Source: Gemmatimonadaceae bacterium (GTDB lineage: Bacteria; Gemmatimonadota; Gemmatimonadetes; Gemmatimonadales; Gemmatimonadaceae). Taken from it: 64,000 nucleotides of DNA. Both the position numbers and the translations under genes were made by a program. The notes under the pieces were generated by a model. It was not told the DNA's origin. It ran no database searches and was given only the letters and a program-made list of their open reading frames with translations. The stretch is taken from NCBI GenBank assembly GCA_035633115.1, contig DASQFN010000112.1, forward strand, positions 109,201 through 173,200. Reading direction: 5' to 3'. How positions within the stretch are numbered: the first letter of the stretch is position 1; each line of letters starts with the position of its first letter. This document shows positions 50,185 through 58,147 of the stretch, one piece after another.

Positions 50185-51288
50185 CTACGCCTCCTCGGGG
50201 GCCGGCGGCGCCGGCTCAAACGGATCGAACTCCCCCGCATCGAGCCGCTTCTGGCGCCTCGCCGCTTCCAGACGAAGGTTGAGATTCTCCAGCTGCAGCT
50301 TCTCCAGCTCCAAGCGCGTCTTCGCTTCGCGCTCGCAGTCGCACGAGCAGCAGTGCGCGAGCTCCGCCTCGTACAGCAGGCCGTCGGTCGGCAGCGCGAT
50401 CTCGACCTCCGGATCGTGCGGGGCGCCGACATCGATCTTGACCAGGTGCTTCTTCACGATCCCCTGGATCTCGGGCGGTGCGGCGCCCAGATCCACCCAC
50501 CGGTCTCCGATCTGCAGCTCGATCGCGACAATCCGAGTCGTCAGCTTGTAGACTTCGAAGACGCGCCGGATGAAGTACGTGACGGCTCTGCAGTCGTTGT
50601 CGTTGCGAAGCGTCCTCGCCGTCGAGTGCAGGCTCTCCTGGTCCTCGAACGTGCTGACGACGATCGAGCGCTCGCTCTCCACAGCTAGTGAACTGGTCTC
50701 GGCGACGTGGCTGAATTGCTCGCTGACGCTCGCAACGTCGAAATACGCGGCCGTGTTGAAGCTCGCCGAGGCGGATGCGCTACCCCCGAAGCTACCGATG
50801 AGGGGCAGGTCGATCCCGCCGCCCCCGCCTGCCGACGCGCTGCTGGTAGTGGAAACGGACCCTCCCGCGTCGGTCTTGGTGCTCGAGTAGGCATCCTGCA
50901 CGCGCTGGGTGAGCGTGTAGAACGACGTCCGCACGCTGAAACGATTGGTCACTGCGGTGGACCTTCTGTACCGATCGTACTCGTAAATGCGGACCTCTTC
51001 CTTGGGAAGCAGGGTCAAGCTGTGGACGATGGGCCCCTGCTTCCGGCCGGCGAGGCACAGCGAATGCTCGTATCGAATGCGGATGAGAAGGCGCTCCAGG
51101 CGCGCTGTGGCGATTACCTGCTTGTCGAGCGGAACGACGCCATACCGGAACTCATACATCTTGAAGCAGTGCTGCCAGGAGAGCCATGGCACCGGCTCAG
51201 GGCCAATGCATTCCTTTCCCCCGCAATCACACTCGGGGACGAGGTACGGTTCTTGTGGCGCCGACGTCGAATCAGGTTCCGGTGCCAT
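50185..51288 (-). CDS. unknown protein with Cys motifs and C-terminal coiled coil
   Basis: A 367-residue protein from ATG 51288 with an AGGAGG site. The N-terminus has VPECDCGGKECIGPEPVPWL. The middle (YEHSLCLAGRKQGPIVHSLT, LLPKEEVRIYEYDRYRRST) leads to a low-complexity Gly/Ser part (SASAGGGGGIDLPLIGSFGG) and LAVESERSIVVSTFEDQESL. Near the end is AHCCSCDCEREAKTRLELEK, then a heptad-like stretch (LQLENLNLRLEAARRQKRL). It has no signal peptide. I do not recognise the family; the plan suggests an assembly or structural role. It lies in the accessory cluster beside the tryptophan-rich gene. Confidence 0.7.
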   Translation of the reverse strand: MAPEPDSTSAPQEPYLVPECDCGGKECIGPEPVPWLSWQHCFKMYEFRYGVVPLDKQVIATARLERLLIRIRYEHSLCLAGRKQGPIVHSLTLLPKEEVRIYEYDRYRRSTAVTNRFSVRTSFYTLTQRVQDAYSSTKTDAGGSVSTTSSASAGGGGGIDLPLIGSFGGSASASASFNTAAYFDVASVSEQFSHVAETSSLAVESERSIVVSTFEDQESLHSTARTLRNDNDCRAVTYFIRRVFEVYKLTTRIVAIELQIGDRWVDLGAAPPEIQGIVKKHLVKIDVGAPHDPEVEIALPTDGLLYEAELAHCCSCDCEREAKTRLELEKLQLENLNLRLEAARRQKRLDAGEFDPFEPAPPAPEEA

Positions 51289-51741
51289 CTGATGCCTCCT
51301 AGGTTTCGTTGACAAACGTGATGGAAAATTCTTTTTCACAGGGCCCGAAGAGACGAATGAAATAAAGCATCTGAATTTTCCCACTATATGACAGTGGTCG
51401 AGGCCCGCAATGCCGGTTTTATATCACTGAGTGCTGTTTCTGTATCGTCCCCGACCTTTAGGGGCCGCGTTCCTTGCTTCCTGAAACGCTAAGCGCGACG
51501 CTGGTCCGGTTTCCTGAGAAGGGGAGATACGTCCAGGGCTGCTGTTCAGGGATGCATGACGATTCAAGGGAGCTATCCTTTCGGGCACTGCGATGGGCGA
51601 TGGGCGCACCCATGTCGCATTCGTGAAGCGGCTGACCTGGGCTGGTCATGACTTCCTGAGCGCACCGAGGAATGAAACGCTGTGGAAGTGCGCGAGGGAC
51701 TTACCGGCATCTGATGTCCGAGCTTAGTCGGCGCCGCGCGA
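51289..51741. other. intergenic stretch, no gene seen
   Basis: About 450 bp between two minus-strand genes. Short open frames show no start signal or family. GC is lower than around it. It could hold the promoter for 50185-51288. Confidence 0.45.
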
Positions 51742-52698
51742 CTACCGCCGCAGCCGATCTAGCCGCACGCGATTGCTGACGCCGACGAGGTCCTGACCCG
51801 ACGTTGCGGTGACCGCGCTCAAAGTCACCGATGTGATCGGCAGAAGCGCACGAACGGTGTACCTTACTGTGGCCGTTCCATTCGGCTCCAGCGTGTCCAG
51901 CCGGTGTGACCAGACCAACCGCCGGTCGTTCTCCTTGCCGTTCACCAACGTGAACTCCGCACCCTCGCCCGCGAAGTCCCCCGGGTCGAAGTCGTCGTGC
52001 AAGACGACGCTACTGGCGGTGGCGCTGCCGACGTTGCGCACAACGAGAGTGACGGTCACCGGTCCGACCCTGTCGACGACGGTCGGCACCATCGACTTTT
52101 GGATCTCGAGCGCCACACGACCCGTGGTATAGGCGATGTTCACACGCGTCAAGTACGCCCGCTTCCGCGCGAGGCGGTATCCGATCCGCCCGCTCGTGGT
52201 GTCACGGACCATCGGCGTCTTCGCGCGAAGGAACGACGCGCCCGGCGGCAGCAGGAAGAGGACGTTAACCTCCTCAGGGGGAAGCGATGCGGGAAGCGAC
52301 ATCAGCTCTGGAAACAGCTCGAACGCGGCGGTTTGCGCGCCGGCGCGCGAGCCAGTGCGCTCGACTCGCACGGGCACGACGACGCGGTTCGTGTCGCGGG
52401 ACTGGACGGAAATCCGCTCCGGAGGTGCGCCGCGGAAGCCGGCGGAGATCGCCTGGGTCGCCGCGGAGTCGTTGCGTAGCACTAGGGTGAGCCGCGTCAT
52501 CGCTGCCGTGTCGGCTAAGTCGACTATCCCGGCGACCTGCTTCACGTGAACAGGGCCCTGATACAGACGCAACCCGGACATCTCGCGCATACCATGGACT
52601 GGCTGGGCGTGACCGACCGGCGCGACCGCCACGGTGAGCATCAGCGCCACGCTTAAGCCGCTTAACGGGCGCACAGCACGCATTCTGCCGGCGTTCAT
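51742..52698 (-). CDS. exported protein with DUF11/CARDB-like domain
   Basis: A 318-residue protein from ATG 52698 (AAGGACA upstream) with a signal peptide (GLSVALMLTVAVAPVGHAQ). The first half (MTRLTLVLRNDSAATQAISA, EEVNVLFLLPPGASFLRA) is beta-rich. The last about 110 residues (VGPVTVTLVVRNVGSATASS, VVLHDDFDPGDF, LEPNGTATVRYTVRALLP) match the DUF11/CARDB pattern of immunoglobulin-like cell-surface or pilus proteins. It overlaps a short upstream frame by 4 bp. It runs opposite to the tryptophan-rich gene, 322 bp away. Confidence 0.72.
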   Translation of the reverse strand: MNAGRMRAVRPLSGLSVALMLTVAVAPVGHAQPVHGMREMSGLRLYQGPVHVKQVAGIVDLADTAAMTRLTLVLRNDSAATQAISAGFRGAPPERISVQSRDTNRVVVPVRVERTGSRAGAQTAAFELFPELMSLPASLPPEEVNVLFLLPPGASFLRAKTPMVRDTTSGRIGYRLARKRAYLTRVNIAYTTGRVALEIQKSMVPTVVDRVGPVTVTLVVRNVGSATASSVVLHDDFDPGDFAGEGAEFTLVNGKENDRRLVWSHRLDTLEPNGTATVRYTVRALLPITSVTLSAVTATSGQDLVGVSNRVRLDRLRR

Positions 52699-52862
52699 GG
52701 TGACGTGTCCTTGTAGTAGACGTTGAAGCTCCATGCGTTCCCGTCGTCCTTCGCGCCGGGGTAATTGTCGACGTTGTTGACGAGGAAGTCGTGATTGGCG
52801 CCGATCGCTCCACGTGGACCAGCGCCGCTTTGACGGCCGCAGTGAACTTGCGGTTTTTGCAT
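52695..52862 (-). pseudogene. short frame, possibly the end of a lost gene
   Basis: About 55 residues ending NNVDNYPGAKDDGNAWSFNV then YYKDTSP, with its stop overlapping the next start by ATGA. The overlap hints at a once-translated gene end, but the N-terminus reads from inside the hairpin at 52850-52888 and has no ribosome site. Family not recognised. Confidence 0.35.
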
Positions 52863-52888
52863 CACTAATAGGGTGATACAAAAACCGC
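52850..52888. repeat. 16-bp inverted repeat hairpin
   Basis: Arms GCGGTTTTTGCATCAC (52850-52865) and GTGATACAAAAACCGC (52873-52888) pair with one G-T wobble, with a 7-nt loop. A partial direct copy (GTGATATAAAACCGG) follows at about 52893. It has the look of a mobile-element end or a stable cruciform in the divergent promoter region. Confidence 0.6.
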
Positions 52889-53019
52889 ACACCGTGATAT
52901 AAAACCGGCATTGTGGTCTGCTACGTTCTTCCTATTATCGAGGAGAAAGTGGCACTTAAACTAGATCGTGCTTCGCTGAGACTTTACCCAGCCGCCCGAC
53001 AGTACCACATGGAGGTCAC

Positions 53020-55242
53020 ATGGCGCGCATCACAATTCCTCTCGATGCATCGGGCATAGAGGGTCTCGACCCAAAACGACAGATCAAGGTCCTCCTCGCT
53101 TCGGGCGGCAAGCCGCTCGCTTCCGAAACCGTCACGCTCGACAAGAAGGCGTCGGCGCAAGTCTCGTTCGACGTCAAGGAAAACGCCCGCGGTCTCCGCG
53201 TGTTTGTGGGGCCGTACGACGCAACCGACGATGAACTCCTCGGCCTGCAGACGATCGCGGTTGATGTCCCTCTCCGCCGATGGTTGGGGAGGGACGAGCT
53301 CGTCATTCCCACCATCCGCATCACCCCATACTATTGGTTCTGGTGGCTGCGATGGTGCAGGGCCTTCACGATCCACGGACGCGTGCTCTGTCCCGACGGC
53401 AACGCTGTTCCCGGGGCCGTCGTCTGTGCGTACGACGTGGACGCGTGGTGGTGGTGGTGGAGCCGGCAGCTGGTGGGCTGCGCCACGACTGACGCGAGCG
53501 GTTCGTTCACCCTGACATTCAAATGGTGCTGCGGGTGGTGGCCATGGTGGTGGTGGCGGCTCCGCCGATGGTACGTCGAACCGACGCTCGCTGGACACAT
53601 TCTCGGCGCCCTGCAGCGGGAGCCGCGCTTCCCGAAGATACCGCTTTCCGATCCGCAGCCCGATCTCGCTCTATTCGAAAAACTGATCGGTGACCAACCT
53701 GTCCTTCGGTCGGCGGGGCGGTCTATCGTGGCCGCGTCGGAAAAACGCTCCGCTGTCGGAAACGTCGCCGCAGTCGCTGCGGAGCGCGTCGTGTCACGCG
53801 CTCGTCAGGCAGTCGCCTCGGTGGATCCAGCTCGCCTCGAAGGGTTGCGGGAACGGCTGCTCGCGCGGTTGCCTAACATCCCGGCGCTCCAGTCGATTCA
53901 CCTCTGGCCATGGTGGCCGTGGCAGCCGTGGTGGGATTGCACCCCCGACATCGTGTTCCGTGCCACGCAGACCTGCGGAGGCCAGTCGCGCGTAATCGTA
54001 GACGAGGGGTGGTTCTCGGCCCGCTGGAACATCCCGCAAATGTTCAACGTGACGCTCACCGCGTCCGACGACGCGTGCTGCGTAGCGACGAATGGCTGCC
54101 TTGAGGGCGAATGCTTGTCGCTCGCCAAGGTCTGCAACGTCGACGAAGACGAGGTTGGGGGGAATCCGGGTGCCGATCCGGCGCCCGTAGGGTACGCATT
54201 CCCGAACGTGATCTCGAACGGAGGCGATGCGCCATTCGGCGGCGTGGTCGACATCCGTGGTACCGTGCAATGCCTCAGCGGCATCGACTACTACGAGATC
54301 GAGTTCACGACGGACTCAGGGGGCACCTGGCAGGTAGTACCACCTGAGGCGCTTGGGACGTTCGTACGCGAGTACTGGGATTTCACCCTCGCCACCGATG
54401 TCGACGTCCCATTCAGCGCGCAAGTGCCGATCGGTGGACACCACGTCTACGAAACGATCGAGCACTACGAGGCGACGCACACGCCTGCGGACTGGGGTGG
54501 CAGCAAGGTGTGGCTCGGAACGAACATCGACATGGTGTTCCCATGGGTCACCGAGCCGGCTTTCGGCGACGGCACCTATGGTCTACAGGTCGTCGGGTAT
54601 GACGAGGCGGGCGGGGTGCTCTCGAATCGACGGGTCCTCCCGGTGTGCGATACGCAGACGCCGGCCGGCATCATCGTCACCATCGATAACCAGTCGACCT
54701 TCCCCGCCCCCGGGCCAGCGGACAATCCGTGCGGCCCAGGCACCACGCATACCTGTACGAACGAACCGATGACCGATATCCTAGACGCTCGCATCGTACA
54801 CACAGGGGGGGGTGGCTCAGAGGTGATTGGTCCCTGTGGCGACGTCAAGATCAAACCCGGCGACACTCTCGAGGTTGACTTCGTTGCGTACGATGCGCAG
54901 GGCCACTTGGCCTCATACAGTCTGGAAGCCACGTTCGGGGAGAACTTGTCACGCGACCTCATCGGCCTGGGTGGCGTGATGACGCCGCTGTTGGGTGGTC
55001 CGGTGCCGGCAGCGACACAGGTGGGGCCCGACTATGCGACGGCACGAATGCTTCCGCAGAACGCCACGGCGCCGACGTGGACCGGCGGTGCCATCCGGCT
55101 GTCGATCTCGGCCGACGTGGCCTTCCAGGAGAGCTGCTGCTACCAGTTGGAGCTCCGGGCATATAAGCGTACCATCGTAAATTGCAGCGCGAACAACGCG
55201 CACCGCAACCTGAGCGAACGGAGCTTCCAGGTGTCCGTGTGA
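53020..55242 (+). CDS. large protein with extreme tryptophan clusters and a transthyretin-like domain
   Basis: A 740-residue protein from ATG 53020 with GGAGG upstream. Residues 1-90 are beta-like (LDPKRQIKVLLASGGKPLAS). Residues 115-190 read as a CarboxypepD_reg/transthyretin-like fold (FTIHGRVLCPDGNAVPGAVV, ATTDASGSFTLTF) whose loops carry the Trp runs: YYWFWWLRWC (104-113), DAWWWWWSRQ (141-150) and CCGWWPWWWWRLRRWY (170-185). A fourth, HLWPWWPWQPWW, is at 294-305. A helical linker at 230-290 and Cys-rich beta domains to 740 follow. No signal peptide is seen. The family is unknown to me. GTG 55256 follows after 13 bp. Confidence 0.8.
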   Translation: MARITIPLDASGIEGLDPKRQIKVLLASGGKPLASETVTLDKKASAQVSFDVKENARGLRVFVGPYDATDDELLGLQTIAVDVPLRRWLGRDELVIPTIRITPYYWFWWLRWCRAFTIHGRVLCPDGNAVPGAVVCAYDVDAWWWWWSRQLVGCATTDASGSFTLTFKWCCGWWPWWWWRLRRWYVEPTLAGHILGALQREPRFPKIPLSDPQPDLALFEKLIGDQPVLRSAGRSIVAASEKRSAVGNVAAVAAERVVSRARQAVASVDPARLEGLRERLLARLPNIPALQSIHLWPWWPWQPWWDCTPDIVFRATQTCGGQSRVIVDEGWFSARWNIPQMFNVTLTASDDACCVATNGCLEGECLSLAKVCNVDEDEVGGNPGADPAPVGYAFPNVISNGGDAPFGGVVDIRGTVQCLSGIDYYEIEFTTDSGGTWQVVPPEALGTFVREYWDFTLATDVDVPFSAQVPIGGHHVYETIEHYEATHTPADWGGSKVWLGTNIDMVFPWVTEPAFGDGTYGLQVVGYDEAGGVLSNRRVLPVCDTQTPAGIIVTIDNQSTFPAPGPADNPCGPGTTHTCTNEPMTDILDARIVHTGGGGSEVIGPCGDVKIKPGDTLEVDFVAYDAQGHLASYSLEATFGENLSRDLIGLGGVMTPLLGGPVPAATQVGPDYATARMLPQNATAPTWTGGAIRLSISADVAFQESCCYQLELRAYKRTIVNCSANNAHRNLSERSFQVSV

Positions 55243-55255
55243 CGAGAGCCATGCG

Positions 55256-55561
55256 GTGAGTGGGGCGCTGCTGGTCGCCGGGATCTTGGCGACGTGGCGC
55301 CTAACACACCTGATCGTGGCGGAGGATGGGCCGTGGAACGTGGTGGCCCGCCTCCGCCGCATCGCGGGGTCGGGATTCATCGGACAAATGATGGACTGCT
55401 TCAACTGCTCGAGCCTCTGGGTGGCGTTGCCGATCGCGGTTTGGTTGGGCGACGATTGGATCGTTCGGGTTGTCTTCTGGCCCGCGCTATCGGGCGGCGC
55501 CATTTTGCTCGAACGCGCGTTCCCGGCAGGTCCCCCAGCGGGACAAAGACCATCTAAATAG
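55256..55561 (+). CDS. DUF1360-like small membrane protein
   Basis: A 101-residue protein with two to three hydrophobic segments. LLVAGILATWRLTHLIVAED, GFIGQMMDCFNCSSLWVALP and LSGGAILLERAF match the DUF1360 pattern, with the CxxC of the DCFNCSS motif. Members occur with spore-coat and phage-like or surface genes; no activity is known. It starts at GTG 55256, 13 bp after the tryptophan-rich gene, and is followed after 11 bp by the next small gene, so the three form an operon. Confidence 0.72.
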   Translation: MSGALLVAGILATWRLTHLIVAEDGPWNVVARLRRIAGSGFIGQMMDCFNCSSLWVALPIAVWLGDDWIVRVVFWPALSGGAILLERAFPAGPPAGQRPSK

Positions 55562-55572
55562 GAGAAAGGGAC

Positions 55573-55833
55573 ATGTGCTGTGGGAGTAACCGCGCGGCGG
55601 CACGTGCCGCAGCCATCGCCGCGAGCGCCGGGACCAAGGCATCCGTCGGCGCCGCTGCGGCGTCGGCGACATCTGTGATCATGTTCGAATACGTGGGGAC
55701 CGGCGAGGCGGCGATCCGTGGGCCGGTCAGCGACCAGGTGTATCGGTTCGGCGGCCCGGGCGACCGGCTGCGGGTGGATCCGCGCGACCGACCAGGATTG
55801 GCCGCGCTGGCATCGCTACGGTGGGTACGATAA
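55573..55833 (+). CDS. small phage-structural-like protein
   Basis: An 86-residue protein with a GGAGAAAGGGA ribosome site. The N-terminus (MCCGSNRAAARAAAIAASAG) is Ala-rich with two cysteines. IMFEYVGTGEAAIRGPVSDQ, VYRFGGPGDRLRVDPRDRPG and LAALASLRWV read like a short head-tail or tail accessory protein found in prophages (the VDPRD and R-V ending). It is last of the operon with the tryptophan-rich and DUF1360 genes. Family assignment is by memory of the pattern only. Confidence 0.6.
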   Translation: MCCGSNRAAARAAAIAASAGTKASVGAAAASATSVIMFEYVGTGEAAIRGPVSDQVYRFGGPGDRLRVDPRDRPGLAALASLRWVR

Positions 55834-56172
55834 AGCGCGGCAGCCACCGCGACGACGGGCGATTAGCGACAGAGAATCAATCGGCCTCCACGCAGGATGC
55901 TGGTTTCGCGCAGTTTGGTGGTCAGACTGTCGCATATGGAGACCAACCTATGTCAACGACTACTGCTGCAGTTCCTGTTACTCGCTCTATCATCTAGGTG
56001 GGGATGGATGTGCACAACGAGTCCTTCACTCTGGCCGTCCTCCCAGCGAACGCCAAGATGCCGACGCGTGTCGACCGCTTCCCGAACGATCTTCGCTTGG
56101 CGGCAGCGGAAGCGGCTGCCGCGGGACCGGTGAAGGTCGTTGCCAGATTGTCGTTAATGGTGAATGATTGTC
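55834..56172. other. intergenic stretch ending at an element right end
   Basis: About 340 bp with no supported gene. Near 56147 it carries TTGTCGTTAATGGT, also found at 22568-22581 just before the right att copy of the tRNA-Arg island. Confidence 0.5.
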
Positions 56173-56219
56173 CCTGACTCTGGATCAGGAGAGTCCTAGT
56201 TCGAGCCTAGGAGGGGCAA
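56173..56219 (+). repeat. 3' half of tRNA-Gln(CTG), attachment-site scar
   Basis: Anticodon arm CCTGA-CTCTGGA-TCAGG (anticodon CTG), variable loop, T-arm CCTAG-TTCGAGC-CTAGG and acceptor 3' strand AGGGGCA with discriminator A are present. The 5' acceptor strand and D-arm are not. With the terminator after it, this is what an attR scar looks like. No intact tRNA-Gln(CTG) is in the window. Confidence 0.7.
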
Positions 56220-56224
56220 CTGAT

Positions 56225-56253
56225 AACGCCGCAACCGTTTATGTTGCGGCGTT
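56225..56253 (+). terminator. terminator after the tRNA-Gln half
   Basis: An 11-bp perfect stem (AACGCCGCAAC with GTTGCGGCGTT) with a 7-nt loop is followed by TTGTCG. It probably belonged to the tRNA-Gln gene that was split. Confidence 0.7.
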
Positions 56254-56588
56254 TGTCGCTCTCAATGGCTTTGTGGAGCGTCCGGGTCACACTCGGGGAA
56301 CACGACGCTTCGAATTAGACCGCTACGACCCCTTTGCAACACCCTCTGAGTGTCCCGATGGTTGAGGTTGGGAACTAGGGAATTATGGGAGAAATGGGAA
56401 GGTCCTCAGCTCTGTATCCATCGTTATTACCGGACTTATCCCCGGAGTTTTGATGGCCACTCAGCGTCGAACCGGTTACATCGTAACCTCTCCTTCAACC
56501 ATCAGCCTGAGAAGAACCGCGGAACGTGGCTTGCGCGATCGCACTCAAACGTGAACGTTCTTGACGGTTCCCTTTCAGCGTTGGCTAA
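56254..56588. other. intergenic stretch, no gene seen
   Basis: About 335 bp between the tRNA-half terminator and a small exported-protein gene. Short open frames show no family or ribosome site. Confidence 0.4.
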
Positions 56589-56993
56589 ATGCGAAAGCTT
56601 TGGATGCGATTCACACTGGCCGTGGTCGTGGCGTTCAGCACGATGTGCGGGCCGGGTGAGGCTGTGGTCCAGAAGGGCGACATGTCGCGGACGGGGGGAT
56701 CGCCGACCATCCGTCGTGCGTATGCGCTACCGTCAGATGATCCGGCAACCTCAAACGATGAAACGAACGACCAGCCATCGGGCTATTTCGGGACCGTAAC
56801 CGTAACGGTGACAAGCGGCAGCAGCGGGAATACCTACACGGTCGATGCCGACATGGATGGGCAGGAGCTGCAGAGAATCTATTTTCCGAAAGGGGGCTGG
56901 GTAGACTTCCCCGACTGTGAGCTCGAGGAGGACCTGACGGGCGATTGCGAGGATGAAGAAGGACGGTCATGGACATTTGAAGGAGAAGCCTAA
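56589..56993 (+). CDS. hypothetical exported protein
   Basis: A 134-residue protein with a signal-like N-terminus (MRKLWMRFTLAVVVAFSTMC). The rest reads GYFGTVTVTVTSGSSGNTYT and QELQRIYFPKGGWVDFPDCE, followed by an acidic end with three cysteines (PDCELEEDLTGDCEDEEG) that could bind metal. No family is recognised. GC is lower than average. A conserved fold cannot be argued from one sequence. Confidence 0.5.
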   Translation: MRKLWMRFTLAVVVAFSTMCGPGEAVVQKGDMSRTGGSPTIRRAYALPSDDPATSNDETNDQPSGYFGTVTVTVTSGSSGNTYTVDADMDGQELQRIYFPKGGWVDFPDCELEEDLTGDCEDEEGRSWTFEGEA

Positions 56994-57288
56994 AAACCGG
57001 TCGATTCGGCGGCTTTCCCCGACGCGCGAATCCGGGGAGGAGGCCAAGGCGGAACTACCGGAGGCTTGGGACCGCGCGAGGTATTGGGTTTGACATCCAC
57101 TCCCGCAAACCCTCGCCGCACGATCCGGCTCCAACTCCGCCGCCGTCACGAGATGCCAGCTACCAGAGCGTAGAGGCGCGCCTCCGGGAGGTCTATGAGC
57201 TGTATCAGAAAAGGCTCACCACTCACGAGGACTTCCGAGCGCAAAAAGCAGAGCATAATCAACGAGGTGTGATGGCTCCGCTCCGTCC

Positions 57289-57789
57289 TCAATAGCGGGG
57301 ACATTCTTCGATCTGCCAGCGGAGGATCCTGAAGCGTTCGGATAAGGACATGTCGCTTTTCTCGTACAGCATCTCCGCGATCTCTGTTGCGGCATTCAGC
57401 GCCTCACCTCCCGGGACCGCGTGGCCAAGGAGGTTCCCTTTCACAGTGTCAACGAAACCATTAAAGGTGGGAAAGTCCTTAGTCCTTAAGGCGTGCCCGA
57501 TCTCGGCACATATGCTTTCCTGGATGACGTTCTCTGCAAACGCGTAGCGTTTACGCCACTGGGCGAGCTTGACCCGATCGATCGATTCCTGGACAATTTG
57601 CGCTACTGGAACAGGAGCTTTCGGAACCGGGGGAATGTGACCGGTTCCTTCAGCCTTTCTCGCCGCGTCCTTTAGGATCTTCCCTATTACCTTTGTCGCC
57701 CTTGCGGCGTTCTGAGCCGCGCTCTCGCAACTCAGCTGCGCGACAAGAATCAGCATTACGGCCGGCCGTAGCCGCCCGATCGCGTTCAT
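57289..57789 (-). CDS. hypothetical exported protein, last of the PIN operon
   Basis: A 166-residue protein with a signal or lipoprotein-like N-terminus (PAVMLILVAQLSCESAAQNA; Cys21 could be a lipobox). The mature part is helical (DRVKLAQWRKRYAFAENVIQ, AALNAATEIAEMLYEKSDM-type helices). The start at 57789 overlaps the preceding small gene by 4 bp (ATGA). It is fifth in a chain of minus-strand genes that starts at 59247. Function unknown. Confidence 0.55.
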   Translation of the reverse strand: MNAIGRLRPAVMLILVAQLSCESAAQNAARATKVIGKILKDAARKAEGTGHIPPVPKAPVPVAQIVQESIDRVKLAQWRKRYAFAENVIQESICAEIGHALRTKDFPTFNGFVDTVKGNLLGHAVPGGEALNAATEIAEMLYEKSDMSLSERFRILRWQIEECPRY

Positions 57790-57920
57790 TCCTGCGTTTT
57801 CTCGACGGCCGCTCGGTCAAGGTCGTTGAGTTCCGTCTCGGGGCACCTGCAGTGAGCGTTGCCGCCGTAATGGAACCAGCAGTTAGCGCCGCCGCCGAGA
57901 GGCTTTCCCCACTCACTCAT
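57786..57920 (-). CDS. 44-residue protein in an overlapping chain
   Basis: MSEWGKPLGGGANCWFHYGG followed by NAHCRCPETELNDLDRAAV. Cys14, His17, His23, Cys24 and Cys26 could form a small metal site. Start and stop each overlap a neighbour by 4 bp (ATGA), which supports translation in a chain despite the small size. No family is known. Confidence 0.5.
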   Translation of the reverse strand: MSEWGKPLGGGANCWFHYGGNAHCRCPETELNDLDRAAVEKTQE

Positions 57921-58120
57921 CGCGACGATCTGCCGGGTAGTACCCACTTCTCGCAATTCCGACTCGTTTCTATGGCTTCCACGTTCACTCTCCCTTGTGT
58001 TGAGTATTGCTCGATCTCTTCCGCCGTCATGCTCTCGAGGATGCGGTGCCGTAGATCCTGCGCGCGATGAGCCGGGCCGTAGATCATGCAATAACACTTG
58101 CTACGGGTAATCAGTTTCAC
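57917..58120 (-). CDS. 67-residue protein in an overlapping chain
   Basis: Starts with GTG at 58120: MKLITRSKCYCMIYGPAHRA, then QDLRHRILESMTAEEIEQYS and CEKWVLPGRSSR. It lies 27 bp after the PIN-domain gene and its stop overlaps the next start by 4 bp. No family is recognised. The cysteines C9 and C11 may pair or bind metal. Confidence 0.45.
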   Translation of the reverse strand: MKLITRSKCYCMIYGPAHRAQDLRHRILESMTAEEIEQYSTQGRVNVEAIETSRNCEKWVLPGRSSR

Positions 58121-58147
58121 GCCCGTCGTGCCCGGGGCGTAGATCGT

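Noticed and set aside
51424..51649. Two short minus-strand frames between accessory genes
   Set aside because: Low-complexity, no ribosome site and no overlap with neighbours.
56140..56219. Complete tRNA-Gln gene
   Set aside because: The bases 5' of the anticodon arm do not form a D-arm, and the possible 5' acceptor TTGCCAG pairs with only part of the 3' strand.
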